DNA of 64,000 bases, taken from the NCBI GenBank assembly GCA_029721435.1, contig CM056586.1, positions 74,072,607-74,136,606 of the forward strand. Direction: 5' to 3'. The first letter of the stretch is position 1, and each line of letters opens with the position of its first letter. The position numbers and the translations under genes were made by a program. This DNA comes from Gymnothorax reevesii (taxonomy: Eukaryota > Chordata > Actinopteri > Anguilliformes > Muraenidae). Under the pieces are notes generated by a model, which was not told where the DNA came from, did no database searches, and saw only the letters and a list, made by a program, of their open reading frames with translations. Of this stretch, positions 11,936 to 24,594 are shown piece after piece.

Positions 11936-13740
11936 GGAAGCCCATTCTCCACCGGCTGGGTAAGTGAATAGTTTTGGTTTTATAACAGAGATGTCCACTA
12001 GAGAAGGCAGCAGGCGGAATCACCTATTACTCACTCTTTGACTGCCCTTCTACTTATTTTGAACAATAAAAAAGAATTTCCTACTGATTTAGTACCAAAG
12101 GAATGGTTTAAATCGATGATACACTGTGGCATTCAAATTAGAGCCATGTTAGTGCTTTTCTTTTCAAGGTGTGTCTTGTCACCTGCCACCAACAAAATCT
12201 CACTCTTGTACCTTGGTGCTTTGTCTACATGATGCAAAAAGATGACATTTTAAACTTCACTAAATTTCCGCATCATTAGGGTCGGGAAAATGCTCAGGAA
12301 CAAGGTCGCATTCCCTCGTTATCAGTTGCAATCAGAGATTGAACTTACAGCACTCTAACAACCGTAGCCAGCTAGCCACAGAAATCATGACGATCATGCC
12401 GTTAACGTGTTACCTGCTGAAATTGACTGTCTACTTATTAGCAAGAATCGAAACTAAAGTTAGCAAAACCATTTTCTGGGAAGCTCGCTAGTTAACTAAG
12501 CTAGCTACAAAACTAGCTAGCTAGCTGACATAAGATCTATTTAGGTCAATCACTGTACTCAGTTATGTATTGTATATCTAACAAGCCGTGGCAAACATTA
12601 TGATTTGACATAACTAACATTAATAAGAGTTTCAGGTCCTACCTACCAGCCTCTGTCGAGAAAACCGCTCCAAAACCGCTTCAGTTAGTTTGTTAGTAAA
12701 TTAGTTAGTCAGTAGATGATTATGATGACATTGATTAGTTCTGATGTGAAATTCAGTCTAATTTCACACCATAATAACATTATATTCTAATAAGTATTTA
12801 CATACCTTCCAACCCCTGAGGAAAAAAAAGTGTGGGAAGTCCAGAATCATCATTGCATGCCCCTGAACAATAATTCAACACGGTATTGATACTATATCAT
12901 TCAACAATCAATTATAGTGATCAGATATCAAAAACACGTGATTCCCCACCATTGATTTACGTGTAGATTCATGCCTCTACAAATTAAGGGGTTCCTTACA
13001 TCCTCATACAATCTCTCACTGAAATCCAGTCACTCTAATGCTTGCTCAGGCTTATCTAAATATTGCACAATTATAGTTCAAGCCCACGTGAACTATAACC
13101 TGGTAATTATCGATTGATTGACACATTTTTAACCAATTCCAGACAGTAAAAACTTTCTACAGAGGTTGAAAGACTTTGATTGGAACCTCAGATAAGTATT
13201 AAAATCCTTGCATAACAGCAAGTTAGGTTGTATTCTCCCAACAGTGCGCAGCTGAATGACAAGAGCACATAGAAAAAATACTTCCAAAAGCAACCCAGAA
13301 TTTCCTCGGTTATATTTTCGCAATGACAAGGTCATAACAACATGGGTAATGGGAGTTATTCCGAATGGAACAGTGCTGGGGGGTGCCTTTCTTCGAATTG
13401 CTCTGTTTTTCTGGAGGAGGACTTCAATGATGGAGACTTTTTCTTCATTATGAGGGAGTGCAGATGAGTAATATGGAGTGCTTATAGCTAAGTAGCTAGT
13501 TGGCTTGCTGTTATTTGTTGTCGGTTTACCACAGCCATGATGATCCCAGGGCTTGTTTGCCACATTGGTTAGTATGAGTAGCTATTTGCCTTTGATAATA
13601 ATATTGTACATGGTGCCATTTTTCTCAATGTGAATGTTTCAAACTTATGCCGAGTTTGGGGGTGGGGGAGATTGCTTTGAATTATGTCTCGCTGATTACA
13701 CTTAACCAAACTGAACTACCAAGTGTAATGTTGGTTAAAT
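11936..13740. other. no recognised gene
   Basis: AT-rich; contains AGCTAGCT-rich palindromic sequence around 12489-12529 and short open frames on both strands at 13129-13563 with no recognised domain. Confidence 0.4.
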
Positions 13741-13860
13741 GGGTATGGCTCATGAATTATGAAACTTGTTGAGTAAATTCTGGGTTTTTTGCATGCGATA
13801 GATCACAACAAACCCAGAATTTACACAACAAGTTTTATAACTTTCATATGACATGCCCAC
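13741..13860. repeat. long inverted repeat (hairpin or MITE)
   Basis: The arm at 13762-13787 (AAACTTGTTGAGTAAATTCT...) and the arm at 13810-13835 are complementary at 25 of 26 positions with a 22-nt loop. Weaker complementarity continues outward to about 13741 and 13860. Confidence 0.75.
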
Positions 13861-13861
13861 T

Positions 13862-14095
13862 CATATAAGATCCTGTATATCTGCAACATAGGATTTAAAG
13901 ATGGTTGTGGTGGTGGCCATATTGTTTGACCGATCGCAATTAAAGTCAGTAGGGTCCATCCCTAATGTAGTAGCAACCCACCCACAAAATTTCAGCGGTA
14001 TCCATTTAGCACTTTTTGAGTTATCTTGTGCACAAACAGACACACAGACAGAAAAACCAATGCCAGCAAAAACTTAACCTCCTTGGCAGAGGTGA
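13862..14095 (-). repeat. interspersed repeat family A, copy 2
   Basis: Reverse-complement homologue of 590-850, sharing GAAATTTTGTGGGTGGGTTG, GGATGGACCCTACTGA and CAATATGGCCACCACC. Confidence 0.65.
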
Positions 14096-14109
14096 TAACA
14101 AACAGGGAA

Positions 14110-14405
14110 CCAATGTGAAGAGGTTAAAACAAGCGCAGCGTGATCGTATTTCTTAGCTTCGGTTAAAAGCCGAGCTGCTGAATTCTGTACCATTTCGAGT
14201 TGTTTTTGGTTAAGACAAGTAAATGAGCCACGGCAGTTATTAAGGTGCGAGAAGATAAAAGTCTGAAAAACAGTTTCTGCATTTCTAGGATTTGAATTAG
14301 ATCTAATCTTTGTTGCATTTTCAAGATGATTAAGTAATTATTGCAAAAGCTTTGTGATATCTCATTCAGAACTAAAATTGCTATCAAACAGGATCCACCC
14401 CACAA
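14110..14405. repeat. dispersed repeat fragment, left part
   Basis: GAGCTGCTGAATTCTGTACC and following sequence resemble a common fish dispersed repeat whose other part may be at 14860-15240; an unrelated terminal fragment (14640-14830) lies between. Confidence 0.3.
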
Positions 14406-14639
14406 TCTACGTCAAAGAACACATGCATAATTCGTAATTGATATTGCATGTACTGCACAGGGCTCCACATTAACACTGGCCCGATGGCCTGGAGGTGTTT
14501 TTTTAACTGGTTCCAAGCCAGTACGGGCCATGACACTTTCTATTTCACTGGTCCAGTTGGGCTACTTAGAAATAAAATTGATTTCAACAACTTTATTCTT
14601 CTTACCACAGTGTTCATTAAAACAAAATACAACCTCATG

Positions 14640-14830
14640 GGCAAAAAAGTTGGGACATTGAGTAAAATGTAAACAAAAACAGAATGCAATGATTTTCAAA
14701 TCATTTGAATTTTGTATTTATTTGAAAATAGTACAAAGACATATCAGATTTTGAAATTGAGATATTTTACTGTTTGGAAAATATGTGCTCATTTTGAATT
14801 TGCTGGATATATTGAGACAGAGAACCAGTA
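14640..14830. mobile_element. terminal fragment of the 2223-3839 transposon family
   Basis: GCAAAAAAGTTGGGACATTG then AATGCAATGATTTTCAAATCA parallels the left end of the element at 2223. No opposite end or transposase is present. Confidence 0.5.
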
Positions 14831-14859
14831 GATGATAGTATATTTGTTAATTAATATTC

Positions 14860-15240
14860 TGGGCCCTAAATGAGGATTTCTGTTTTGTCAGAACTGAGCT
14901 GAAGGAATTTTACTGACATCTAGAGTGTACACAAAGAGAACAAGATTGGACCATGAATCAGCCCCTGAGGCACACCATACTTGATAATGGAAAAAATACA
15001 GAAAACTTTGTATGGGTCAAATAGAGTCAGAACCAGTTCAAAACAGTACCTGATAGACTAAGGCACTGGGTGGGCCTGTCTAAAAGAATGCCATGATCAA
15101 TGGTGCCAAGGGCAGCAGTCAAGTCCAGCAGCACAAGAATTGATATTGGATTAAGAACGGATTGCTTGTGTCTGCATTTCATAGAAAGTCATTAGAGACT
15201 CTACGAAGAACTGTCTTAATGCTGTGGTGTCAACAAAAAC
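14860..15240. repeat. dispersed repeat fragment, right part
   Basis: CAGCCCCTGAGGCACACCAT and AATGGTGCCAAGGGCAGCAG and AAGTCCAGCAGCACAAGAAT belong to a common fish repeat; no coding frame is kept. Confidence 0.3.
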
Positions 15241-15329
15241 CAGATATTGGTTATTTTTTCAAAGACCTTATTGTCCTCAACAGCAAGCAGCTGCTGAGAA
15301 AAATTTTCTCAAAAACTTGTCAGTAGTTT

Positions 15330-16255
15330 ACAAAGTTGATCAGAGTACCTAGGAACATTTAATTAGTAATTCATTACTTCCTGTTTCCCTGGGGTATAAA
15401 TATGACGTGACACAGACGCCATTTCTCTTATCCACTCTTCAACATGGGAAAGACAAAGGAACACACCATTCAAGTAAGGCAGATGTGTGTCAACCTTCAC
15501 AAGTCAGGCAATAGCTACAAGAAAATAGCCACCCGCCTGCACCTGCCCATATCTACTGTCAGAGGAATCATTAAGAAGTTTAAAACAACTGGAACAGTGG
15601 TAAACAAGCCTGGACGAGGACGCAAGGTTATTTTGCCACCACGCACAGTGAGGAGGATGATAAGAGAAATAAAAAGTTCTCCAAAGCTCACTGTTAAAGA
15701 ATTGCAACAAATGGTAGCATCTTGGGGTTACAAAGTCTCCAAAACAACCATCAGGCGCTATCTACATGCCAACAAGCTGTTTGGGAGGCATGCACGAGAA
15801 AAACCTCATCTCACTCACGATCATAAACGCAAACGTCTGGAGTTCGCTAAGCGGTACTGTGACTTCAACTGAGATCATGTGCTTTGGTCAGATGAGACCA
15901 AGATAGAGCTTTTTGGCAACAAACACTAAGTGGGTCTGGTGGAACACAAAAGATGAGTATGCAGAAAAGCACCTCATGCCCACTGTGAAGTATGGGGGAG
16001 GATCGGTGATGCTGTGGGCCTGTTTCTCTTCCAGAGGCCCTAGGAACCTTGTTAGGGTGCATGGCATCATGAACGTTTTGAAATACCAGGATATTTTAAT
16101 TCAAAATCTGGTCAAAAATCCCTCTTTCTGAATTAAAGGTTGGATTTTCCTGTTTTTTTATTGTGGTTCTATATTATTTAGAAAAAAACTGAATTTATTA
16201 GAAGCCAAAGAGCACATCTTAACCAGGGGTGCCTATAATTATGGAGGGTGCTGTA
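15330..16255 (+). mobile_element. Tc1-like transposon with deleted 3' half
   Basis: The 3' inverted end GGGTGCCTATAATTATGGAG followed by GGTGCTGTA is present at 16227-16255; its 5' counterpart is missing. The transposase pseudogene is inside. Confidence 0.75.
15444..16131 (+). pseudogene. Tc1-family transposase, broken
   Basis: Starts MGKTKEHTIQVRQMCVNLHK. The paired helix-turn-helix DNA-binding region and GRGRK motif are intact to residue 142, where a TGA (15870-15872) replaces the Trp expected before DHVLWSDETK. The frame then shifts near 15925 and resumes with KWVWWNTKDEYAEKHLMPTV and GGGSVMLWACFSS. The sequence after NLVKNPSF is deleted, so the second Asp and the Glu of the DDE triad are lost. 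The element cannot move itself. Confidence 0.85.
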
Positions 16256-16639
16256 TAATATTTATAATAATGTATAATTGAAGACCACAATGGAAAAATG
16301 ATCAGTCACATTTTCACAATATGAAGAAATAATGAATAAAAAAATTAAAAGTAATCTTAGAAACAAAGCACTGAAAAAATATGCTAAAAATATAAAATCT
16401 ATAAAATATAATAATAATATACAATTTTATTATATCTTATTACAAATATTTGAACAACATATAATATAAACAAAAATGCAACATTTTGACTCTGATAATT
16501 TTTCCTTTGTGGTTTTCAATTATATTATTATACTTTAAACCTTAATTATTAAACTGTCCCACCTGATTTATTATTTCAATAATAATTTTCCACATGATTT
16601 TATGGTATCCATCACAAGTTTAAAGTCTCCTTCGATATG
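16256..16639. other. AT-rich, no recognised content
   Basis: Long A/T runs with ATAATAATATAC-like sequence; no gene or repeat recognised. Confidence 0.4.
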
Positions 16640-16955
16640 TCATGATGTTCATTTTTGTAAATTATGGTCCCAAATAGACTCCAATAAAGGATAAAGTCAG
16701 AATATGCTTTAGGGGCGTGGCTATCCTCTGGTCCTTGTCTGATACGGTCAGATCCACACGTAGATCCACCCCTTCGCTCCTCCCTGGATCTTCAATTCAC
16801 GCTCTTGTCCAATAGGAATCATATCCGGTTTAAAAATGACAAATGGCGCAATTCAAATTGCCAAAATCGAGACTTCCTAAATGGTCTGCTGAAACCAATG
16901 GGTGACGTCATGGTTGCTTTGTCCATCTTTTTATACAGTCTGTGCATGAGACTCT
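16640..16955. repeat. dispersed fish repeat (ends CCATCTTTTTATACAGTCTG)
   Basis: AATTATGGTCCCAAATAGAC, AGGGGCGTGGCTATC, AAAATCGAGACTTCC and CAATGGGTGACGTCATGG are blocks of a dispersed fish repeat. Confidence 0.4.
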
Positions 16956-18049
16956 TCAGAAATATCCTGGTGTAACAATCAGAATACTGTGATATGACTG
17001 AGTGCCGAGGCTGATTAACTGAGCTGGCAACAGGTCTGCTTGACTGCAGGTCGGGAAGAGTCCGGGTTTGAGAGACTACTGACAGTCTGTGTCTGTGGCA
17101 GGTGGGGTTGGAACACGCATTATGGCCGTTTGGGGCTCTCTGGGAGGGAGGGTGTCATTCGCAGCTGTTCAGGGCTGCCGGTGATGAAGACCACGATAAC
17201 AGGAGGTTAGTCACTCCAGCTAGCGGAGGGGAGGTCAGACACTTCCTTCGATAGTGAAGTGCTGTGTTGAGAGCTGTGGCTGCCAACGCTCCTCGTCTCC
17301 CTGAAGCCAACGCTGACGCAAGCCAGGCCTCGTCCACACCATCTATCAAAGCCAATTCCTCGGGGAGTTTGAGGGGGTTTCATTAAGACCCTGGCAGAGG
17401 GGGCATCGCTGAACCGGGTGCGTTAAGTGACTCATCAACTTTTACATACTTACCTTGTGCATGTTTTAACAGTGTTGAGCAGTGTGGGGTGGGAATGCAG
17501 TAGGTTCTGACCAAAACCTGTGCAGATATAAGAGGGGTTTTTTGAGTGATGAGGTCACATTTGAGCAGCAGTGTGTGCCTATGTGAATGTGTGATGCATT
17601 TGAGGTCTTAGAACCTTGCGAGCCGTCCATGTAAACAGCATATTAAATCATAAAATACTCACTCTGGAGACTACATACATACGCTTTTAATTAAGGTATT
17701 TTAATTTCGCCTGATTTTAAGCTGGCATCATACATATCCTTGATCGATAAAGCAATCCCATAATGCACCGCAAAACAAAAAACATTTTAAAAATTATTCC
17801 AAGATGGCAGACACAAGAGTAGATGTCACCAGTGAAGTCCATTCAAAAAAATCCATCAATTATATCACCCACTTCTTCACTAGGGATGCAGGGGAACTGG
17901 AGGCTACACCAGCTGATCTAAAATGCAGGGACACACCCTGGACCAATCACTGCATGGCCAATTACCACTCATTCAAACACTCATTCCTGTGGGCAATGTG
18001 GTCTTCAGTTAGCCTGGCATGCATTTCAAGGAAACCAAAGAATGCAGAA
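16956..18049. other. no recognised gene
   Basis: Moderately GC-rich around 17100-17420. A minus-strand acceptor/donor-like pair (CTGCACAG near 17520, CAAG|GTAAGT near 17456) encloses about 65 nt without recognisable coding content. Confidence 0.3.
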
Positions 18050-18155
18050 AAAACCTGCGCGAACAAAAACATGCAAACTCCACACAACAAGGCCCCAGGC
18101 CCAATATGAGCCCACAAACTATGATAAGAGGTTACAGTGCTACCCACAGTGCCTT
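18050..18155 (+). repeat. interspersed repeat family B, short copy
   Basis: Shares ACATGCAAACTCCACACA, AAGGCCCCAGGCC and the GTGCTACCCACAGTGCC-type end with 1290-1692. Confidence 0.5.
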
Positions 18156-18959
18156 TAGGCTCAAATTACAGTTACAAAAAAAAAAAACTTTTGAAGTGAT
18201 GCTCAAAAAAATTTTAAAATAATTGGGAACTATGTAGTTGCAAAGCAACTCTTGTGAAACTATGTAAAGAAACTGTTATTTGCTTTTTATCTATACGCAG
18301 ATTTTATTTACAAATACACGCTAAATTTAAATTTACTTTGACTTGCATTCCATTGCAGGCAGTGTAAATACAGGATATTTAACGTTTTGTCAAGTCAACT
18401 TCATTTTATTCGTAAACAAACATTCATTTCCGTCATTCAGGCATGCAACACATTTCAAAAAGTGTTAGTGGGAGCAATTTAGGACTAGTAATGAGGTGAA
18501 CATTTGAATAATAATGCGATTTGAAATGGCTGATATCGGCTGGTGATTGTAGTCATGATTTGGTTCACAGGTGGCATCCAGGTGAGCTCAAAAGTTCGCT
18601 GCCTCGACAGGTGCAAAGTCTCAGATGCAGCCCATCGCCAGCAGTTTCATGCAAAGGTCGGATCTTGGCCCCGCCCTGGTCGCCCTGTTCAATCTTCCGC
18701 TCGGCGGTGTCATTAGCTGGCATGGAATATTATTCCACTGCTGCGCCAATAGCAAGCAACTACACTTAAAACCTGTCCCTCCCCCCTCTGTCGCCTTGTT
18801 GTCACCGTCGGCCTGGTCATCATTACAGTTGTTGTCGCTTTCATGACCATCATCATCACTGGATCGTCATCATTAACCAGCAGCCTTAAGGAGATGAAAC
18901 AGCTTCCTGCAGCAAAACAGTTCCTAAACTGAGGCGCTTTCAGCAGGATCTAAACACCA
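18156..18959. other. no recognised gene
   Basis: Short open frames only; no domain recognised. It may include an upstream part of the L2 relic that follows. Confidence 0.35.
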
Positions 18960-19690
18960 ACTCCAGTCCTCTCCCATGATCACACTTTCAGTCCAAAACA
19001 CTCCCCTCTCCTCCCAATCTCTAGCCGGGGCGTCAGGTTCAAGCCTCCCTTGATCTTTGATGCTCAAATCAAACATCTGTGTAAAACCTCCTTCTGCCAC
19101 CTCAGAAATATTTCTAAATTCTGTCCCACTCGTAGCTTGTCAGATACGGAGAAACTGGTCCACATGTAGGCTGGACTATTGTTCTGCACTTCTCATTGGG
19201 ACTCTTAGCAGGAGCACTCAAGAGGCTCCAATGCACACAGAGCAGTTCTGCTACAGTGCGGAGGAGAGTGCAGAAACACGATCATATTGCGCCCAATCTT
19301 CATTCACTTAACTGGCTTCCTGTGTCCTCCAGTACTAAATATAACCCCCCGGGGTTAAGATGGTCACCATCGGGGGGAGGGTGGGGGAAACAGGCCTTCT
19401 GCTTTGCAGCACCTCGTGTGTTGAGTTCCCTCCCTGACCACCAGAGGGCAGCACAGACTATAAATGCTCTTCAAAGACACCTGAAAACTTTCCTTTTTAA
19501 AAGAGCCTTTGCTCCACTTAGAGCTGGGTACTTCTGTTTATCCCAATGCATTAATCAGGTCTTTTTTCATGAAATGGCTTTAATGATTTTTTTCCGTTGG
19601 TTCATTTTTTATCAATTTATTTCCCCTTTACTCTGTAGCACATTCAGACTTGCTTTTAAAGAAAAGGGCATTAAAAATTAAACATATTAT
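18960..19690 (+). pseudogene. L2-type LINE 3' relic
   Basis: STCRLDYCSALLIG, VQKHDHIAPNLHSLNWLPV and LQRHLKTFLFKRAF, spread over two frames, are the C-terminal motifs of fish L2-like ORF2. The 3' end is AT-rich. No RT core remains. Confidence 0.65.
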
Positions 19691-20254
19691 TATTGTTATA
19701 ATTATTTTCTTAATAATTATAAGACAATAATAAAAATACTTGGACTGATGATCCCCAATTTGCCCAGAAATTGGCGAGAAAGTCATTGAAATGTTTAAAA
19801 ACGATGTTCCTCAGTTAAAGGTAGCAATAGATGCAGATATTTCATTTTAACATAAATCAAGTCAAAGATAACTTAAAAATACTGCTATTGGTTTTCATTT
19901 TCATTAAAATATGACCCAACCTTTTTCTGAGTCGAGGTTTCATCTTTTATTGTAATCATATCTAACGATACACTCTAGACAGTAAACCTTGCATAGACCT
20001 TCTACTTGGATTGCGCTTGGAATGCACTACTCTAACACCTGCTCTCACCAGCCATGGTCAAATGTGCCCACGGACTGAAGACACTGCGTGTTCAACATCA
20101 TGCATGACCTCTCACACTCGAGACGGACCACCTCACAGAACCCGGTCGCCACCGAATTTGGCAGGTGTGGCCTGAGGAGGGAAATGTGGGGCTGAATGGC
20201 CTGCGTGGGGTCTCAACAAGCAAAAAGTCAATCACATTAAAGCGCCATCGACTC
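19691..20254. other. no recognised gene
   Basis: AT-rich sequence; the final 200 bases may be degraded retroelement continuous with the integrase fragment that follows. Confidence 0.3.
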
Positions 20255-20560
20255 CTTTTGAGACACATGAGCAACACTTCAACCTGATAGGTCACTTACT
20301 ACCAATGTATATTTTCGCAGACCTGCTGACCATTAGTGAACAGGACAACCAGATGGCCAGAGGTCGCGCCGCTGACGTCCACAACGACTGCCAAAATGGC
20401 TGGGGCCTTCATTCGCGCCTGGGTTGCCAATTTTGATAAGCCTTCAGACATCACTTCAGACCGTGGCTTGCAGTTTACTTCAGAGCTCTGAGCGGAGATT
20501 GTTCCAAGCCTTGGGGTCAAGCTACACTATACTGCAGGCAGCACCTCAAGCCCATGGTTT
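20255..20560 (+). pseudogene. Ty3/gypsy integrase core fragment
   Basis: RTTRWPEVAPLT, AFIRAWVANFDKPSDITSDR and GLQFTSEL follow the rve integrase pattern (D...TRWPE..., W...FG.P..I.SDRG.QFTS). The second catalytic Asp is in TSDRG. A stop follows SEL, and a frameshift precedes RTTRW. No LTR or other pol domain is visible. Confidence 0.7.
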
Positions 20561-20959
20561 CCGCTGCCTGTTGTGGTTTTAAAGAGCGGCCACCTCAAAA
20601 AGGCCTATGTTTTCATCTATAATTTGCACTAGCAGCGGAGAAAAAAAGCACCATGTAAGAATGTGACCCAAAATGGCTAATGAATCCACACATCTTTCCC
20701 TTTCCAGCCTGAAGGATTGATTAAAATTTTTTAAAACTGGGATTACTGCCAACAGGTTTTAAACTTCATTGTGATCAAATTTTTTAAAATAAAGAATTAA
20801 ATCAGTTGACAGTGCACAGACCTACTGTTTACCTTACTGTATTCTTCCTTATGACTCCTGGGACACACACTTTGACAAGAGATGCTGTCCACCATCTTTG
20901 TGCCCCTCCAGCTTCAATAAACTGGTAGATTATTGTAGTCAAGTGCAAAATCAAGTCAA

Positions 20960-22996
20960 GTGCCTGCAGAGGGGCCGAGTGTAAATGGAAAAAAGATAAA
21001 CTTCAGATCTCCTATGACACCTTCCTAGACCAACTTAAGCTTTGCCAAACCTCTGTGAAAAAGGCCAAAGCTGATTTCTATGCTGATTTAATCAACAAAC
21101 AGGCCCACAGACCTAGACTTCTGTTTAAAACAATCAACTTCATCCTAAACCCAACTGCTGTATCCACCTCCTTCTCCCCAGAAATCTGTGAGGATTTTCT
21201 AAACTACTTCATTAATAGGATTAATACAATCAGAGCCAACATCACACCTTCTAACTGTGGCCTTCCCGAGTCTCACACTTCGACCTGCTTTCTTCATCAG
21301 TTCTCACCCGTGTCTCCTCCCCAGTTGTCCGAGGTCTCTCACCTGAAGCCTCCAAATGTTCCTCTGATGTTATTACCCCTCTTATTCTTGCTATAGTGAA
21401 TGGCTCCTTATCTACTGACGTTGTTCCCTCTGGCTTTAAGCACGCCATTGTTAAACCTCTGTTAAAGAAGCCTAATCTGGATCCCTTTGATCTAAAAAAT
21501 TACAGGCCAATCTCTAAATTGCCTTTCATATCCAAAGTTTTAGAAAAGGTGGTTTTTCAACAGCTCTCATCCTACTTGAATAGATTTAACATTTTAGATA
21601 AATTCCAGTCAGGTTTTAGAGCCTTGCACAATACAGAATCGGCACTGTTAAAAGTCCACAATGATGTTCTTCTCTGTGTTGGCTCCGGTTCTTGTGTCAT
21701 TCTGTTACTCCTTGATCTCAGTGCGGCATTTGATACGATCGATCATAACATCTTGCTAAAACGCTTAAAAGATGAGGTTGGCTTGCGAGGCAAAGCTCTT
21801 GACTGGTTCTCCTCCTTATTTGAAAGACAGAACTTTCTCTGTTGAGTTGGGTAACCACTCATCCTCCACTGCCCCCATTACCTGTGGTGTCCCTCAAGGC
21901 TCTATCTTGGGCCCGCTATTATTCTCTCTGTACATGCTAACTCTAGGCTCTATCCTTAATGAGTACAATATTCAATATCACTGCTAATCGGACGACACTC
22001 AGCTGTATCTCCCTTTCACACCTAGCTGCTCCTGTGCCCCGACTAAGCCAGTTAGCTGCCTAGATAAAATTAAATCCTGGATGGCTATCAATTTCCACCA
22101 GCTCAATGACAGCAAGACTGAAGTTATTTTATTTGGTTCTCCAAATGCTGTTGCTAACCTAAGTAATGCTCTTGGTCCCCTGTCAGCTAATCTACACAGT
22201 GTGGTCAGAAACCTTGGTGTCATATTGGATAGCTCTTTGAATTTTTATTAACAAATCAGTAATGTGGTCAAAGGCAGTTTTTATCAACTGCACTCAATAG
22301 CTAAACTTAAGCCCCTCCTCTCTCAGAATAATCTGGAAACACTGATCCATGCTTTGATATCCTCCTGACTTGACTACTGTAATTCACTTTATGCTGGTAT
22401 TAGTCAGTCCAACATAGCCAGACTACAACTGGTTCAAAATGCAGCTGTGAGATTCTTAACAGGCTCCAGGAAAAAAGATCACATAACTCCAGTTTTAGCC
22501 TGACTGCACTGGCTCCCTGTAAAGTACAGAATTGATTTTAAAATCTTACAGTTTGTTTTTAAAGCTCTTAATGGATTTGCTCCATCTTACATTACTGAGC
22601 TTTTATCTCTGCATTCTGCTCCTACATCTCTTCGGTCATAAACACAAAACCGTCTTGCTGTCCCTCGCACCCGCCTCAAGACCAGAGGGGACCGGGCTTA
22701 TCTTATTTATTTATTTATTTATTAATTATTACTCTTGTTTGGTTTTAGTGCTTGTCCTTTTATGACTTGCCTTTTCTAAATTTTGTACCTGCTTTTATTG
22801 TTATCTGCTCTTGTATGTTTTATTTCTTGTTTTAGACCTCTGTGATGCCTTAGCTCTGAGCTACATTAAGCTAAGCTGAGCTATGTTTTATGTTAATGTT
22901 TTTACTCTCCCTGCCTTTTTTTTGTAAAGCACTTTTGGTCAACTTCTGTTGTTTTTTAAATGTGCAATATAAATAAACTTGACTCGACTTGACCTG
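20960..22996 (+). mobile_element. L2-type LINE, 5'-truncated
   Basis: It runs from WKKDKLQISYDTF through the RT and C-terminal region to a 3' UTR ending in AATAAACTTGACTCGACTTG, the usual tail of fish L2. The endonuclease is missing. Several stops and frameshifts interrupt the frame. Confidence 0.8.
21055..22710 (+). pseudogene. L2 ORF2 reverse transcriptase, inactivated
   Basis: PLLKKPNLDPFDLKNYRPIS, LEKVVFQQL, LDLSAAFDTIDHNILLKRL, GVPQGSILGPLLFSLYM and LDYCNSLYAGI-type motifs appear in order. Frame breaks occur near 21396 and 21840. At the catalytic box the sequence reads C-stop-SDDTQLY instead of YADDTQLY (stop TAA at about 21986), so the active site is destroyed. Confidence 0.8.
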
Positions 22997-24594
22997 AAGT
23001 CAGATATTTCATTTTTAATCTCAGCTAAAACTGCTACTAGGTAGCGCTTTTGTCAATACCTTATTTTACAGCATCTCCATGGATGTGCCACAGTAAAACC
23101 TTTGGAAACTTAATATATTAACTGGACTGATGAGAAAAAAATAAGAATTTGATATGGCATTAAGGTGGAGTTCTTTGCTATGCCAGCTGGTGGCGCTGTC
23201 AGTTATTCAAGCACGTAGTCAATTTCTTCTGGCGAGTGCCACAAGGAAACCTTCATGAATTCATCAATGACCTTCATTTACCTGATCTAGTGTCCAAAAA
23301 GTGTTTCTTTTCCTCAGACAATGGCTCTTAATATAAAAATGAATAGTGGATAACTGTCTCTGAATTAGCCATCTGAAATCATCTGTCAAGGCACTGAAGC
23401 CCAAAATCCAAACACCAGTTAGTTCTACGTTTCCAATTTCTTATTGCTTTTACTTATGCTAAACTTGTTTGTAGGACTAAGTATCCAAACAAATTGGACT
23501 GTTCTATTGGTGCCAAACAATAATGGTTTAGCTGCTCGCCTCGGGTATTGATCAGCTGAGTACCAACTATGGAAAATATAAGCAGATATCGACCCTATAC
23601 ATGACTTTCCGAGGAAGCTTTATGATTAGAGAACACAAGAATGTTTCTACCAAATCTCTCCATCGCATCTTTATCATTTTCTGGGCATAAATCAATCTTC
23701 TGTCAAAGTAAAAAGGAGAATGCAATGAGTCTAAAGAAACAACCTCAGAAATGTCACTGTCTGAAGGGGAACAGGATGGTGGATATCAATATGTGGTTCA
23801 GCCTGGGACATCAGGCGAAAACAAAAAATGAGATTCATTCCAGTTTTTTCCAAATGTAAGTCTGCTCTTGTCATGTTTGAGCACCTGGGAATCGGTGCTG
23901 TTGACACTGGCCTCTTTCTGCTCTTTCCTCTCAAAAATCACAATCAAGAAAAATGCATTGTCTGTCACATCCACTTTTATGTTGTCAATGTAGCCTATCA
24001 ACGGGCGTCAATGTATGAACAAATGACTTTCAGTTAAACAGAATTTATGTAATGAACACAGAGAAATGAAGTGATGCATAAATTAAAACATTAGATTGAT
24101 GTTATTCTAAATATTAGCACTCAAAGAAATCTTGTCCAATCAGAATGCTCAGTCTAAGTGTCCTATAATTTCTTATAACTGCTCTCTTATTGGGTAGGCT
24201 TACTCCAAACACGCAGGTCTTACGATCACTTGCAAAAATTCGGTATAATTTAATTCCAAGCAAAATTTTACTGTCACTTTGTCTTGCCAAGCTGCAGACA
24301 TCAGAAGTGAGGGCTTAAAATTGACACAGACAACAAGTTTGAGTTTTTGAAATAACTATTAATATCTTCTGTGTGTACAGTGATGATAGCAAATTGGAGT
24401 AGGCACCGGTGCGACAATAACCATCCAACCATCGTATGGCGTGCTGCAATTAAAAACCACAGCTCTCACAAGGCAATGAAATGTAATAGAACTAAGGACC
24501 TGACTCTAACGCACAACAAGAATGGAAGTTTCAGCTGTGGCAGTAGCCAATGGTTTGCATGTACTAAACTAAATTTTTGGACTAAAACTAGAAA
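22997..24594. other. no recognised gene
   Basis: Short open frames on both strands around 23641-24037 have no recognised domain. The rest is AT-rich with no clear repeat. Confidence 0.4.

Noticed and set aside
12489..12529. AGCTAGCTAGCT palindromic cluster as a regulatory element
   Set aside because: Short simple-sequence repeat with no supporting context.
17456..17521. Possible 65-nt minus-strand exon with acceptor and GTAAGT donor
   Set aside because: None of the three frames resembles slc4a10 or any protein I know; splice-like pairs of this quality occur by chance in long sequence.
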